From assembly GCA_002778785.1 (NCBI GenBank), contig PEZS01000006.1:269172-333171 (forward strand): a stretch of DNA of 64,000 nt, given 5' to 3'. Below, one piece after another: positions 37,831 through 45,538 of the stretch (position 1 is its first letter; each line of letters starts with the position of its first letter). The translations under genes and the position numbers were made by a program. The notes beneath the pieces were generated by a model. That model had not been told where the DNA came from. It was given only the letters and a program-made list of their open reading frames with translations, and did no database searches. The DNA comes from Bdellovibrionales bacterium CG10_big_fil_rev_8_21_14_0_10_45_34 (GTDB lineage Bacteria; Bdellovibrionota; Bdellovibrionia; Bdellovibrionales; 1-14-0-10-45-34).

Positions 37831-38301
37831 ATGGTTTCTTTTGAGTCAGATATCCTCAAAATATTTTTCCTTAGCTCATTTGATGCAGACAGAACTGTTA
37901 CATTTGCCAAAAGATGTTTATCTCAGGTTCGCAGGGAAACCAAAAATTCCGTGTCAAATGAAGAGGCAGTTGTTATCGCTTCGCCAATTATTGTAAAATA
38001 CTGGTTTTTGCTTCGAAAATCTTTAGACCGTCATCACCGGATGTCTTATCCAAAAGCAGGCTTCGAGTTCCCTGAGAAGATTGATTTCGGGCCTTGGCGA
38101 GAGTTTCTTTTGAAAGCTCGAGATGAAGAAATACTTGCGGTGCTATTTTTGTTAGTTCTCAAGTGGCCTTCGGCGGCGGTGAGTGAAGGGCTCAACGCAA
38201 GTTTGGGTAGTTTGCACACACGAGTATCTAGGGGGCTTGAGTGGCTCATTAAAGTCTCAGATTTTGCTTCACAGCCCGATTTTCAGAGGGGCCCCACATG
38301 A
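37831..38301 (+). CDS. Sigma-factor-like protein (degenerate)
   Basis: The 156-residue protein has at its C-terminus a segment like sigma region 4: EEILAVLFLLVLKWPSAAVSEGLNASLGSLHTRVSRGLEWL. The helix-turn-helix and its recognition-helix SRGL ending are in the usual place. The N-terminal half (FAKRCLSQVRRE) is only weakly like region 2. It overlaps the next membrane-anchored gene by 4 bases, the usual layout for a sigma/anti-sigma pair. Whether it binds core polymerase is uncertain because the region-2 match is poor. Confidence 0.5.
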   Translation: MVSFESDILKIFFLSSFDADRTVTFAKRCLSQVRRETKNSVSNEEAVVIASPIIVKYWFLLRKSLDRHHRMSYPKAGFEFPEKIDFGPWREFLLKARDEEILAVLFLLVLKWPSAAVSEGLNASLGSLHTRVSRGLEWLIKVSDFASQPDFQRGPT

Positions 38302-39302
38302 GGCCAGAAAAACCAACAGAATTTCAAGTTCATCACATGTGTTTTGATTTGGCTTTTGGTAGCGCTACCGAAGATCAACGCAAGCGGTTTGAGATGGCGG
38401 GGGTTGGTCGCTTAGAAATAGAGCGACGAGTTCAAGTCATAAAAAAGTCCATGGCCTATATAGATCTCGTTTCGCAGATCGCACCCAACCCCAGCACACT
38501 CGACCTGATAGCTTACGAAAGCTTTCCGACAAGAATACAACGACGCTGGTATGAGACATCGATTTTATTAAGATGGGCCATTCCATCCACCTTAGCTATG
38601 TCAATTGGCCTATTTGTAGTTTTGACGAATCCTCAGTGGTTCCCTTGGCTTTCTTTAGATCCCCAAGTGACGTTAAGTGAAGTCGAAATAGCTGAGGTAA
38701 AGCGCTCTGATGTGATCGCCGGAACCTCAGATAATAATGAGGAGTCGACAGACAGCGCTAATCAAGAGTCCATTCAAATTGCAGCACGTGAAGAAACACA
38801 CCCTGCCCCGGCGCCCGAATCGGCTGAAATTGAGGGACCTGTTATTGCAGCGAAACCTGAGCAAATCAAAGCCACAACTCCTCCTGTTAGGCCAAAGCCA
38901 AAGGGTTTCGTTTATCGAGCGCACATGAACACTTCAGAGGTCAATGAAGTTGCTACCCTGATTAGCAATAGAATTGTTGCACTTGGTGGAACGAAGGCCG
39001 GAAATGTGGAACTCGGTTGGGAGCAGCCAAAGGGGCGTTATTTTCACTTTTCAGTCGGAGCAGAACACTACGACGAAATTTTTAATTTTCTGCAGCAATT
39101 TGGTACCTTACGCATTAGCAAAGATCCGCACCCTAGGGTGATGCCAGAGGGGCAGATCCGCTGGATTCTTTGGCTTGAATGGGCCGCCGGTGCTCAGCAA
39201 CGTGCTTCAGACGTAGCTGCGCCAAATCAACCACCAATAGAAGCAGAGCCGCAAGAGGATACAAATTCTCAAATCATGAAAGAGGAGGAGGCTTCTGAGT
39301 AA
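38298..39302 (+). CDS. Membrane-anchored protein, candidate anti-sigma factor
   Basis: Residues 1-90 are cytoplasmic and zinc-finger-free. A single membrane helix follows (LRWAIPSTLAMSIGLFVVLTNP), then a periplasmic linker rich in Glu, Ala and Pro, and a folded C-terminal domain (about residues 205-300: MNTSEVNEVATLISNRIVAL, GRYFHFSVGAEHYDEIFNFL). This topology fits an anti-sigma factor with a sensor domain. It overlaps the sigma-like gene by 4 bases upstream and the histidine kinase start downstream. The function is inferred from topology and position. Confidence 0.5.
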   Translation: MRPEKPTEFQVHHMCFDLAFGSATEDQRKRFEMAGVGRLEIERRVQVIKKSMAYIDLVSQIAPNPSTLDLIAYESFPTRIQRRWYETSILLRWAIPSTLAMSIGLFVVLTNPQWFPWLSLDPQVTLSEVEIAEVKRSDVIAGTSDNNEESTDSANQESIQIAAREETHPAPAPESAEIEGPVIAAKPEQIKATTPPVRPKPKGFVYRAHMNTSEVNEVATLISNRIVALGGTKAGNVELGWEQPKGRYFHFSVGAEHYDEIFNFLQQFGTLRISKDPHPRVMPEGQIRWILWLEWAAGAQQRASDVAAPNQPPIEAEPQEDTNSQIMKEEEASE

Positions 39303-41196
39303 ATCTCGAATCGCTTCTATCAGAAGTGTCGTTGGAGTTTGGTTTTTTATCTTCACAATTTTTCCTGTGGCAGTTCTGACATTCATTTCAATTCGCCAGT
39401 TTGAACAGTCGATCAAAGAAGAAATGCACAGACGACTAGACTCCAACCGCAGAGAGCTCAGTGCACTTCTTACAGAAATAGAAAATTATCTATTCGATTT
39501 TGGTCAGGTAAAGAGTCGAGACCCAAATTTGGCATTTGGCATGAGCTTGAATCAGAAAAGTGCTCTTAGATCCAAACTCAGTGATTGGATTGTGGATTCA
39601 AAACTCAGTCGCCTCAGTGCATTTGATTCAACAGGAAGACTTCTTATTTCTTACTTGCGAGAAGGCAATTCTGTAATTAAATCGCAACACAGTCTAGAGA
39701 ACGCTGATGTCTTTATTCCCGAGGCAGTTCGAGAGGAGCTCGAGTACAAGGAGCATGTTCTTTACCGTGATGCCAGCCGTCGGTTTGGTCTAGAACTCAT
39801 CACTTACAATCGTGTTCACAATTCTTCGGGAAAAGTGGTTGGGTTTCTTGAGCAAAGTATCAACTTATCCGGTGAATATCTTAAAGACCTTAAGGAGCGA
39901 TTGCTTGTCGATCTGGTTGTTACTGACTCGCAGTTAAATCCGGTTGTTTCAACGGATGATCAGTTCTTACAAATCAGTCCCGGAATGTTTACAGCAAATC
40001 AAGAACCATCAGCATTTAAGATAAGAGATTTAGAGTACTTTATTGCCCCTTTACAGGTTGATGCACGTGCGGGGCAATTTGCTTTAGCCGCAGTTAGTTC
40101 GCTTGAAGGATCTAAGATAACTGTTGAGCGGTTGACTCGTCTTCTAGTAAGTGTTTCGGGAGTTCTGATTTTTATACTTGCCGTTACTTTGATGGCATTG
40201 TCGCGGTTTGTTGTGAAGCCGCTTAACGAGCTTGTTGTTGCTGCAGAGAGAGTTGCGGGAGGAGACTATGCTCCGTTGAAACTTCGACGCTGGGCCCCGT
40301 CAGAAATCGAACGACTCTCGGTGAGCTTTGGGCAAATGGTCGCTCGAATTAATGAATCACGAGCCCAACTGCAAGAAAAAGTGCAGCAGCTCCAAGTGGC
40401 CAATGAAAATCTTAAAGAGACCCAAGCGCAGCTGGTGCATTCAGCAAAAATGGTGGGTTTAGGCCAGTTAGTGGCGGGGATTGCGCACGAACTGAACAAT
40501 CCTATTTCATTTGTGTACGCAAACATTCGGCATCTTAAAGAACACACAGCAAAGTTGTTTGACACGATCAAAGAATTTAGTGCTAAGGCGGGCGTCAAGG
40601 AGGCGCAGGCCATCCTGTCTAAAAATGAGTTTGAGTATATCGAGGCGGACTTGCCTAAGTTGATTTCCTCTTTTGAAGAGGGATCTCAAAGAGTTAAAGA
40701 GATAGTAACGGGACTTCGAAGTTTTTCTAGATCAGAAGACCAGCAGGCGCACGGATTTGATGTGAATGAAGGGCTTAAGACAACATTAAGTTTGATTTCT
40801 GGAGAACTAAAGACACGCATCAATGTGAAAACCTCATTTGGAGATCTTCCAGAGATACAGTGTGTTTCGGGGCAGATAAATCAAGTTTTTATGAACATAC
40901 TCACGAACGCTGCCCAGGCGATCCCAGGGGAGGGGGAGATCTCGGTTGCGACAAAAAGCAAAGGTGATTTTGTAATTGTTGAAATTGCAGATAACGGCGA
41001 GGGAATGAGCGCCGAAACTCAAAAGCGAATCTTCGAGCCCTTCTACACAACAAAACCTGTGGGAGAAGGTACAGGCCTCGGCTTAAGTATTTCTTACAGC
41101 CTTATCCAGAAGCATGGGGGGAAAATCGAAGTCACTTCAAAACCTGGTAAGGGCACAAAGTTCACGATCAGTCTTCCTGTTAGCGCTAATGTGTAA
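39295..41196 (+). CDS. Sensor histidine kinase with extracytoplasmic sensor and HAMP domains
   Basis: Domains in order: membrane helix 1 (SVVGVWFFIFTIFPVAVLTF), a periplasmic sensor of about 230 residues (PAS/Cache-like), helix 2 (SVSGVLIFILAVTLMALS), HAMP, a coiled coil, HisKA (VAGIAHELNNPISFVYANI with the phospho-His) and HATPase (N box VFMNILTNAAQAI, G boxes ADNGEGMS and GEGTGLGLSI). The first ATG/GTG/TTG in frame is the GTG at 39367, which would remove half of helix 1. A CTG at 39295 restores the full helix and has a perfect GAGGAGGAGG ribosome site, so I choose CTG. No receiver gene is adjacent. Confidence 0.85.
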   Translation: MSKSRIASIRSVVGVWFFIFTIFPVAVLTFISIRQFEQSIKEEMHRRLDSNRRELSALLTEIENYLFDFGQVKSRDPNLAFGMSLNQKSALRSKLSDWIVDSKLSRLSAFDSTGRLLISYLREGNSVIKSQHSLENADVFIPEAVREELEYKEHVLYRDASRRFGLELITYNRVHNSSGKVVGFLEQSINLSGEYLKDLKERLLVDLVVTDSQLNPVVSTDDQFLQISPGMFTANQEPSAFKIRDLEYFIAPLQVDARAGQFALAAVSSLEGSKITVERLTRLLVSVSGVLIFILAVTLMALSRFVVKPLNELVVAAERVAGGDYAPLKLRRWAPSEIERLSVSFGQMVARINESRAQLQEKVQQLQVANENLKETQAQLVHSAKMVGLGQLVAGIAHELNNPISFVYANIRHLKEHTAKLFDTIKEFSAKAGVKEAQAILSKNEFEYIEADLPKLISSFEEGSQRVKEIVTGLRSFSRSEDQQAHGFDVNEGLKTTLSLISGELKTRINVKTSFGDLPEIQCVSGQINQVFMNILTNAAQAIPGEGEISVATKSKGDFVIVEIADNGEGMSAETQKRIFEPFYTTKPVGEGTGLGLSISYSLIQKHGGKIEVTSKPGKGTKFTISLPVSANV

Positions 41197-41219
41197 TTTG
41201 CATTCACGTGCAGTTCGCA

Positions 41220-42029
41220 CTAAAGCTTAAATAGATCCAGACAAATGACTGCGGCGTCTTCTTCATCAGAAACTTTTATTGTCTCGAAAATTTCAGAGAG
41301 AGCCTTGGTGAGTCGCTCCTTTACGTATGAGTAATCCTTTTGAGAAAGCGTAAAGGCGGCAGAATAGCGAAGATCATTCTCATTCATTCTATCTAATGAG
41401 AGCAGCGACTTGAGTCTCCAGTTGCTATGGTGCCTAATTATATGGGGAGAAGATTTGTCGAGATGTAGCAAAGGGCGAATGAGCTGGTATCTCTGCCCTT
41501 CTTTTTTACATATTCCGGACTGAGTTAGAAAAGATAAGATTTCATCGACCTTGGTCTGCGGAATTTCAAGTTTGCTGGCAATGAGCTCCCGTGTCTGAAG
41601 CTGCTGCACTGAGAGCAAGATATGAACGGCGCCGTAGTGCCAGCTGCTATAGTAAAGTGCCTCTGCCTCTGCTGGCAATGATTCGGGTATTTTCAAGCGG
41701 CGTTTGAGGGTGGTGAATTTTTTTTGCCTGTGATCGAGTTGTCTCTCGATAAAGCTTTTTAGGGCTGCCGTCCCTGCACGTTCAAACTGTATCAAAAGCA
41801 AGAAGAACTCGGTTTCGTAATTATTAAGTCCAAAAAAACGGGCCGCAGCCTCGGCTTGTTCTTGATTAAAATGACCGCTGCCTGAGGTAACGTTAGAAAT
41901 GTGTGAAACTTGGCAACCAATAAAGTCTGCAAGCTGCTTGCGTTTGCCGCGTCCACTGCTCTCGCCGGCCTCAAGTAAATCAACAAGGCAGCTCTTGTAA
42001 TCTCGATATTCGTAAATGTTAGACTTCAT
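41220..42029 (-). CDS. TIGR02147-family regulatory protein
   Basis: The protein starts with the family signature NIYEYRDYKSCLVDLLEAG and continues with an HTH-like block (GKRKQLADFIGCQVSHISNV), NQEQAEAAARFFGLNNYETEFFLLLI and YYSSWHYGAVHILLSVQQL, all typical of TIGR02147 proteins, known as multi-copy families in Fibrobacter and Bdellovibrio. Their biochemical role is unproven; a DNA-binding regulator is likely. It is divergent from an exported protein gene, and the gap contains TTTCAG/CTGAAA repeats that could be its operator. Confidence 0.88.
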   Translation of the reverse strand: MKSNIYEYRDYKSCLVDLLEAGESSGRGKRKQLADFIGCQVSHISNVTSGSGHFNQEQAEAAARFFGLNNYETEFFLLLIQFERAGTAALKSFIERQLDHRQKKFTTLKRRLKIPESLPAEAEALYYSSWHYGAVHILLSVQQLQTRELIASKLEIPQTKVDEILSFLTQSGICKKEGQRYQLIRPLLHLDKSSPHIIRHHSNWRLKSLLSLDRMNENDLRYSAAFTLSQKDYSYVKERLTKALSEIFETIKVSDEEDAAVICLDLFKL

Positions 42030-42038
42030 ATACTCAAA

Positions 42039-42075
42039 ATTTCAGTATTTCTGAAATTAAACCTTCATTTTTCAG
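42039..42075. promoter_or_regulatory. Candidate operator: inverted TTTCAG elements
   Basis: A perfect 7-bp inverted repeat (ATTTCAG, 5-base spacer, CTGAAAT; 42039-42057) is followed by a third half-site TTTCAG at 42070-42075. The cluster starts 10 bases upstream of the TIGR02147 start and lies within the divergent promoter region. The repeat is seen; the binding protein is inferred. Confidence 0.45.
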
Positions 42076-42171
42076 AAAATTTTAATAGCGACCCATTGTC
42101 AAAGTCACTAACGTAATAAACACAGGTAAAACTCAAAAGAAGTTGAGTTATCAAATTATCACGGAGGAATT

Positions 42172-43131
42172 ATGAAAAAATGTCTCGCATTGTTAACAAT
42201 TGTGGTCCCGTTCTTTGCTGCGGCAATGGCGCAGGCAGGTGCAGTGACAGGTGGGGGCGGAAAAGGTGTGATTTGTCGCGATTCAAATGGGGCAATCACT
42301 TTCGCCGAATTGTTAGATCTCTTCGAAGCCAAACAGGTATATGGCTTAGAGGTAAGGGAGTATACGGGAACTTTAGAAGAGGCGATAAAAAATATCAAAT
42401 CTGACATAGAAGGCACGATGACTCAGCCAGAGATCCATCTTTTCCCTCTCTTTCGTAGAGTGCAGAGCATCCTAAAGCTCGCCACGCGTGAAGTGGTTTT
42501 AAAACCAGTCGATGATGCAGCGGAGGTTGTGCTTCCAGTGAACTGTCATCTAGAGCAAGTTGCGAACTACGTTGATGACAACCTTTTAATTGTAAGTTCC
42601 GAAATATGGGAAGCTTTTGATGTTACGAATAAGGCGGCACTCATTGCCCATGAAGCTATCTACAGGATGGAGAGATTCGGTGGCTCAACAAACTCGCGGA
42701 GGGCGCGAAAGATCGTCGGACATTTGTTTGCCGGGTATCCCTTTAAAAACGTGAAAGAAGGCCTACCTGTGGGTGCCAAGAGATGTAGTGCACACCGAGG
42801 GGATCGCACCACATTCCAGTTTGCGTACTTTCCAGCGGGAGCAGGAAATCTTACAGCAGTTCAATTCTTTCTTTTTGATGGGGGAGTTGTATTCAGTAAG
42901 AAGACGGCCATCATGCCAATAAAGCTACCTTGGCTTCCAAACATGTCAGGCACTTGCGGTCAGCCAGAGGATGGATGTAATTTTACGGGCGGAGATACCA
43001 GCTCCAACTTTGAAGGTGAGGGATTTGTGAGCTTTGGTTCAGAGATGCGTGTTTCAAATGGAGTACCACAAATGAAGCTCTATTTGAGCATAAACTCCGA
43101 AAAGCACTATTTGGATTGTTTGCCAGAGTAA
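42172..43131 (+). CDS. Exported hypothetical protein
   Basis: The signal peptide is clear (MKKCLALLTIVVPFFAAAMAQA-GA) and is followed by a glycine-rich start to the mature protein, VTGGGGKGVICRDSNGAITFAELLDLFEAK, a pattern I associate with secreted proteins of Bdellovibrio-like bacteria, though I can name no function. A helix with NKAALIAHEAIYRMERFGG has an HExxxR-like element but no metalloprotease signature. Cys pairs occur near the C-terminus (GTCGQPEDGCNF). A GGAGGAATT ribosome site precedes the ATG. Divergent from the TIGR02147 gene. Confidence 0.68.
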   Translation: MKKCLALLTIVVPFFAAAMAQAGAVTGGGGKGVICRDSNGAITFAELLDLFEAKQVYGLEVREYTGTLEEAIKNIKSDIEGTMTQPEIHLFPLFRRVQSILKLATREVVLKPVDDAAEVVLPVNCHLEQVANYVDDNLLIVSSEIWEAFDVTNKAALIAHEAIYRMERFGGSTNSRRARKIVGHLFAGYPFKNVKEGLPVGAKRCSAHRGDRTTFQFAYFPAGAGNLTAVQFFLFDGGVVFSKKTAIMPIKLPWLPNMSGTCGQPEDGCNFTGGDTSSNFEGEGFVSFGSEMRVSNGVPQMKLYLSINSEKHYLDCLPE

Positions 43132-43141
43132 AGATCTTAGA

Positions 43142-43201
43142 ACCAAAAATAAGTCTGATTAAAAATGGTACGTACTATTTTTACACAGACTTATTTTTGG
43201 T
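43142..43201. terminator. Strong hairpin terminator
   Basis: Sixteen bases form a perfect inverted repeat (43142-43157 and 43186-43201; arms ACCAAAAATAAGTCTG and complement). The loop itself contains a second near-palindrome around GGTACGTAC. The A/T-rich outer arms place a T-rich run after the stem on both strands, so termination in either direction is plausible. It begins 11 bases after the preceding stop. Confidence 0.7.
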
Positions 43202-43408
43202 CTTGCCCCTTGATCGAGATAATAACCGGTCAAAGTCGCTGGAGAATTACAACAGTGTCTCACTTTGAGATTTTGCCTCGTACTTTGACAGTTATCAAAA
43301 GATTTGACGACTCCTTAGGACGCCCGACACGTGAAAGCATATTGGTCGGGCCCCATATTTGCACCCTTATAGTGATGTTAGAGAAATCTCTATTTTTGGG
43401 GGCGTAAT

Positions 43409-44014
43409 ATGAGAAATACTTCGTTGATTGCAGTTAGCTTGCTCTTGGTTGTCGGAGCGGTATTCGTTAGCGAAATGGACACACCTTACAGAGTGCTCGA
43501 TGCCTCAAGCGGTAGGGTGGAATCCATACACTTTTCTGAGAGGCAGGCTGCAAGTGCCCTTTCGGCGCAGGAGTTTTCGGCGCAGCTCAATCAACGTGTA
43601 AATGAGTACCTTTTTCAGCTTAATGCAAAGGTGGAAAACTCAAATACTCGAAAAGCACTCTCGCAAAGAGTTCCCGCGTCTTCTAAAAAACAGCACAAAA
43701 ACAAAGCAGCGGTAAAATCCCCAGAGGCTCGCTTTCAGCCGAACATGGACAAACCTAATTTCGATCAAGCCGTCTCTCATAAAGACATGATACCTGCCCC
43801 CATTCCCGGAGACAAACAAAGCTCTCATCTTGTAGCCGAACAGGTCGAACAATCTATCATTGCTATGAAAGAGAGAAGGGGCGAAGAATACAAACTGCTT
43901 GCTGAGCAGAAGGCTTTTATTGCTGAACTTCGAGCGAATGCTTTTAACAAAGGCTATAAGCTTGTGATTGACGAACAAAATCTCAAGTTGCTAAGAGTCG
44001 AAAAACTCAATTAA
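43409..44014 (+). CDS. Membrane-anchored or exported hypothetical protein
   Basis: The 201-residue protein has an N-terminal hydrophobic segment (SLIAVSLLLVVGAVFVSEMD), a basic, disordered middle (SSKKQHKNKAAVKSPEARF) and a helical C-terminus (EQVEQSIIAMKERRGEEYKLLAEQ) likely to be a coiled coil. A TTGGGGGCGTAAT ribosome site is present. No family is recognised. Confidence 0.55.
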   Translation: MRNTSLIAVSLLLVVGAVFVSEMDTPYRVLDASSGRVESIHFSERQAASALSAQEFSAQLNQRVNEYLFQLNAKVENSNTRKALSQRVPASSKKQHKNKAAVKSPEARFQPNMDKPNFDQAVSHKDMIPAPIPGDKQSSHLVAEQVEQSIIAMKERRGEEYKLLAEQKAFIAELRANAFNKGYKLVIDEQNLKLLRVEKLN

Positions 44015-44386
44015 TCATAAGAAGCCCTTCGACGATGTACTTCGAAAAAACATTCTAAATCCTTAGACAAAATGCATCGTCTGCGGGCGTCGAAGACTCG
44101 TTTAAAACGAATTTAAAAAACGTCTCCACCCACGAATTGAGTAAATCATAAACTGTCTTAGTTCGCCGAAGCCAGAATCTGTTGTTGAAAACTCGGTGGA
44201 TCGTGTGTTGATTGTCTGAAAGCAAGTTTTTTTGCAAAATCGAAAATTTTCCTAGGCGCCCTTAATGCCTCCAAACCACATTACAATTTGTGAACGCAAA
44301 TTTTTTTTCTGGACGATGGTGTTAGAATTTGAATTTTTATACAAAAATGGCGTCTAATGGTTGCATTCCTTAGTAGCTATGGTTTG
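44015..44386. other. Non-coding region upstream of the nrd genes
   Basis: About 370 bases lie between the hypothetical gene and the NrdR-like boxes. The left part contains a diverse sequence with no supported frame; the right part is A/T-rich (44270-44345) and is where the nrdB promoter is expected. I see no RNA gene or repeat here. Confidence 0.4.
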
Positions 44387-44426
44387 CTATGGATAGTTTT
44401 TAGAAGGACCTAAAAACTATATATAG
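44387..44426 (+). promoter_or_regulatory. Paired NrdR-like boxes upstream of nrdB
   Basis: Two related palindromes, CTATGGATAG (44387-44396) and CTATATATAG (44417-44426), are centred 30 bases apart, about three helical turns. The second is embedded in AACTATATATAGTGG, close to the known NrdR consensus ACACWATATATWGTGT. NrdR represses ribonucleotide reductase operons through tandem boxes spaced by whole helical turns. The first box is weaker than the second. Confidence 0.55.
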
Positions 44427-44458
44427 TGGTTCAATTGATGATACGGAGCAGCACTGAA

Positions 44459-45427
44459 ATGACTACAGAACCTTTATTGGAGCCCAACCGAAAACGCTTT
44501 GTTTTGTTTCCCATCCAGCACGACGCGGTTTGGGAGATGTACAAGATGGCAGAAGCCAGCTTTTGGACAGCTGAAGAAATCGATCTCTCAGCAGATCAGG
44601 CTGACTGGCAAAAGCTGAGCGATGATGAGCGCCACTTTGTTAAGCACGTCCTCGCTTTTTTTGCCGCGAGTGACGGAATCGTTAACGAAAACTTGGCCAT
44701 GAGATTTTGCAGTGAAGTGCAGATTCCAGAGGCAAGGTGTTTTTATGGCTTTCAAATTGCCATCGAAAACATTCACTCAGAGACCTACAGCTTATTGATA
44801 GACACCTATATCAAAGATAACAAAGAGAAGCAGAGGCTGTTCAATGCTGTGGAGCATATCCCTTGCGTGAAGCGAAAAGCCGAGTGGGCGCTCAACTGGA
44901 TTGAAAGTAGCAAGTCCTTTGCTGAGAGACTGGTTGCCTTTGCGGCTGTTGAAGGCATTTTCTTTTCAGGAAGTTTCTGCTCTATTTTTTGGCTTAAGAA
45001 GCGCGGACTGATGCCGGGCCTAACCTTTTCAAACGAACTCATTAGCCGCGATGAAGGACTTCATTGTGATTTTGCCTGTTTGCTCTTTAATATGCTCAAA
45101 GAAAAGCCAGATGCGGCTACGGTAAAGCAAATTGTTCTTGATGCTGTTGAAATCGAAAAGGAATTCGTAACAGACTCGTTACCCGTCGATCTCATTGGAA
45201 TGAACTCTCGTCTTATGTCGCAGTACATAGAATTTGTGGCCGATAGACTCATTGTGGCTCTTGGCTTTGAAAAAGTGTATAAAGTCACAAATCCGTTTGA
45301 TTGGATGGAGTTGATCTCACTTCAAGGTAAGACCAACTTTTTTGAAAAGAGAGTGGGCGAGTACCAGAAATCTGGTGTGATGTCGGGTAAAGATACCCAG
45401 GTATTCTCACTAGATGCCGAATTTTAG
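44459..45427 (+). CDS. nrdB: Ribonucleotide reductase class I beta subunit
   Basis: This is the radical-generating subunit that supplies dNTP synthesis. The di-iron carboxylates and histidines are in [43 protein letters not shown] (with the candidate radical Tyr) and [14 protein letters not shown]; the C-terminal tail FSLDAEF is the peptide that docks on NrdA. I chose the ATG at 44459 because a GTG at 44426 falls inside the NrdR-like box and adds 11 non-family residues. The sequence is of the eukaryote-like class Ia/Ic type. Confidence 0.95.
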   Translation: MTTEPLLEPNRKRFVLFPIQHDAVWEMYKMAEASFWTAEEIDLSADQADWQKLSDDERHFVKHVLAFFAASDGIVNENLAMRFCSEVQIPEARCFYGFQIAIENIHSETYSLLIDTYIKDNKEKQRLFNAVEHIPCVKRKAEWALNWIESSKSFAERLVAFAAVEGIFFSGSFCSIFWLKKRGLMPGLTFSNELISRDEGLHCDFACLLFNMLKEKPDAATVKQIVLDAVEIEKEFVTDSLPVDLIGMNSRLMSQYIEFVADRLIVALGFEKVYKVTNPFDWMELISLQGKTNFFEKRVGEYQKSGVMSGKDTQVFSLDAEF

Positions 45428-45538
45428 GTTTTTGTTCGTTTGGAGGTAGTTCCACCTTCAGACCTTTCGAATTTTAAATGTGAAGCAAACTTTCTGATGG
45501 GGGAAAGTTTCCGCTGATTATTCTCTGGGAGGGGACAT

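Noticed and set aside
43165-43407. An 80-residue plus-strand frame
   Set aside because: It begins inside the hairpin terminator, has no ribosome site and no family pattern.
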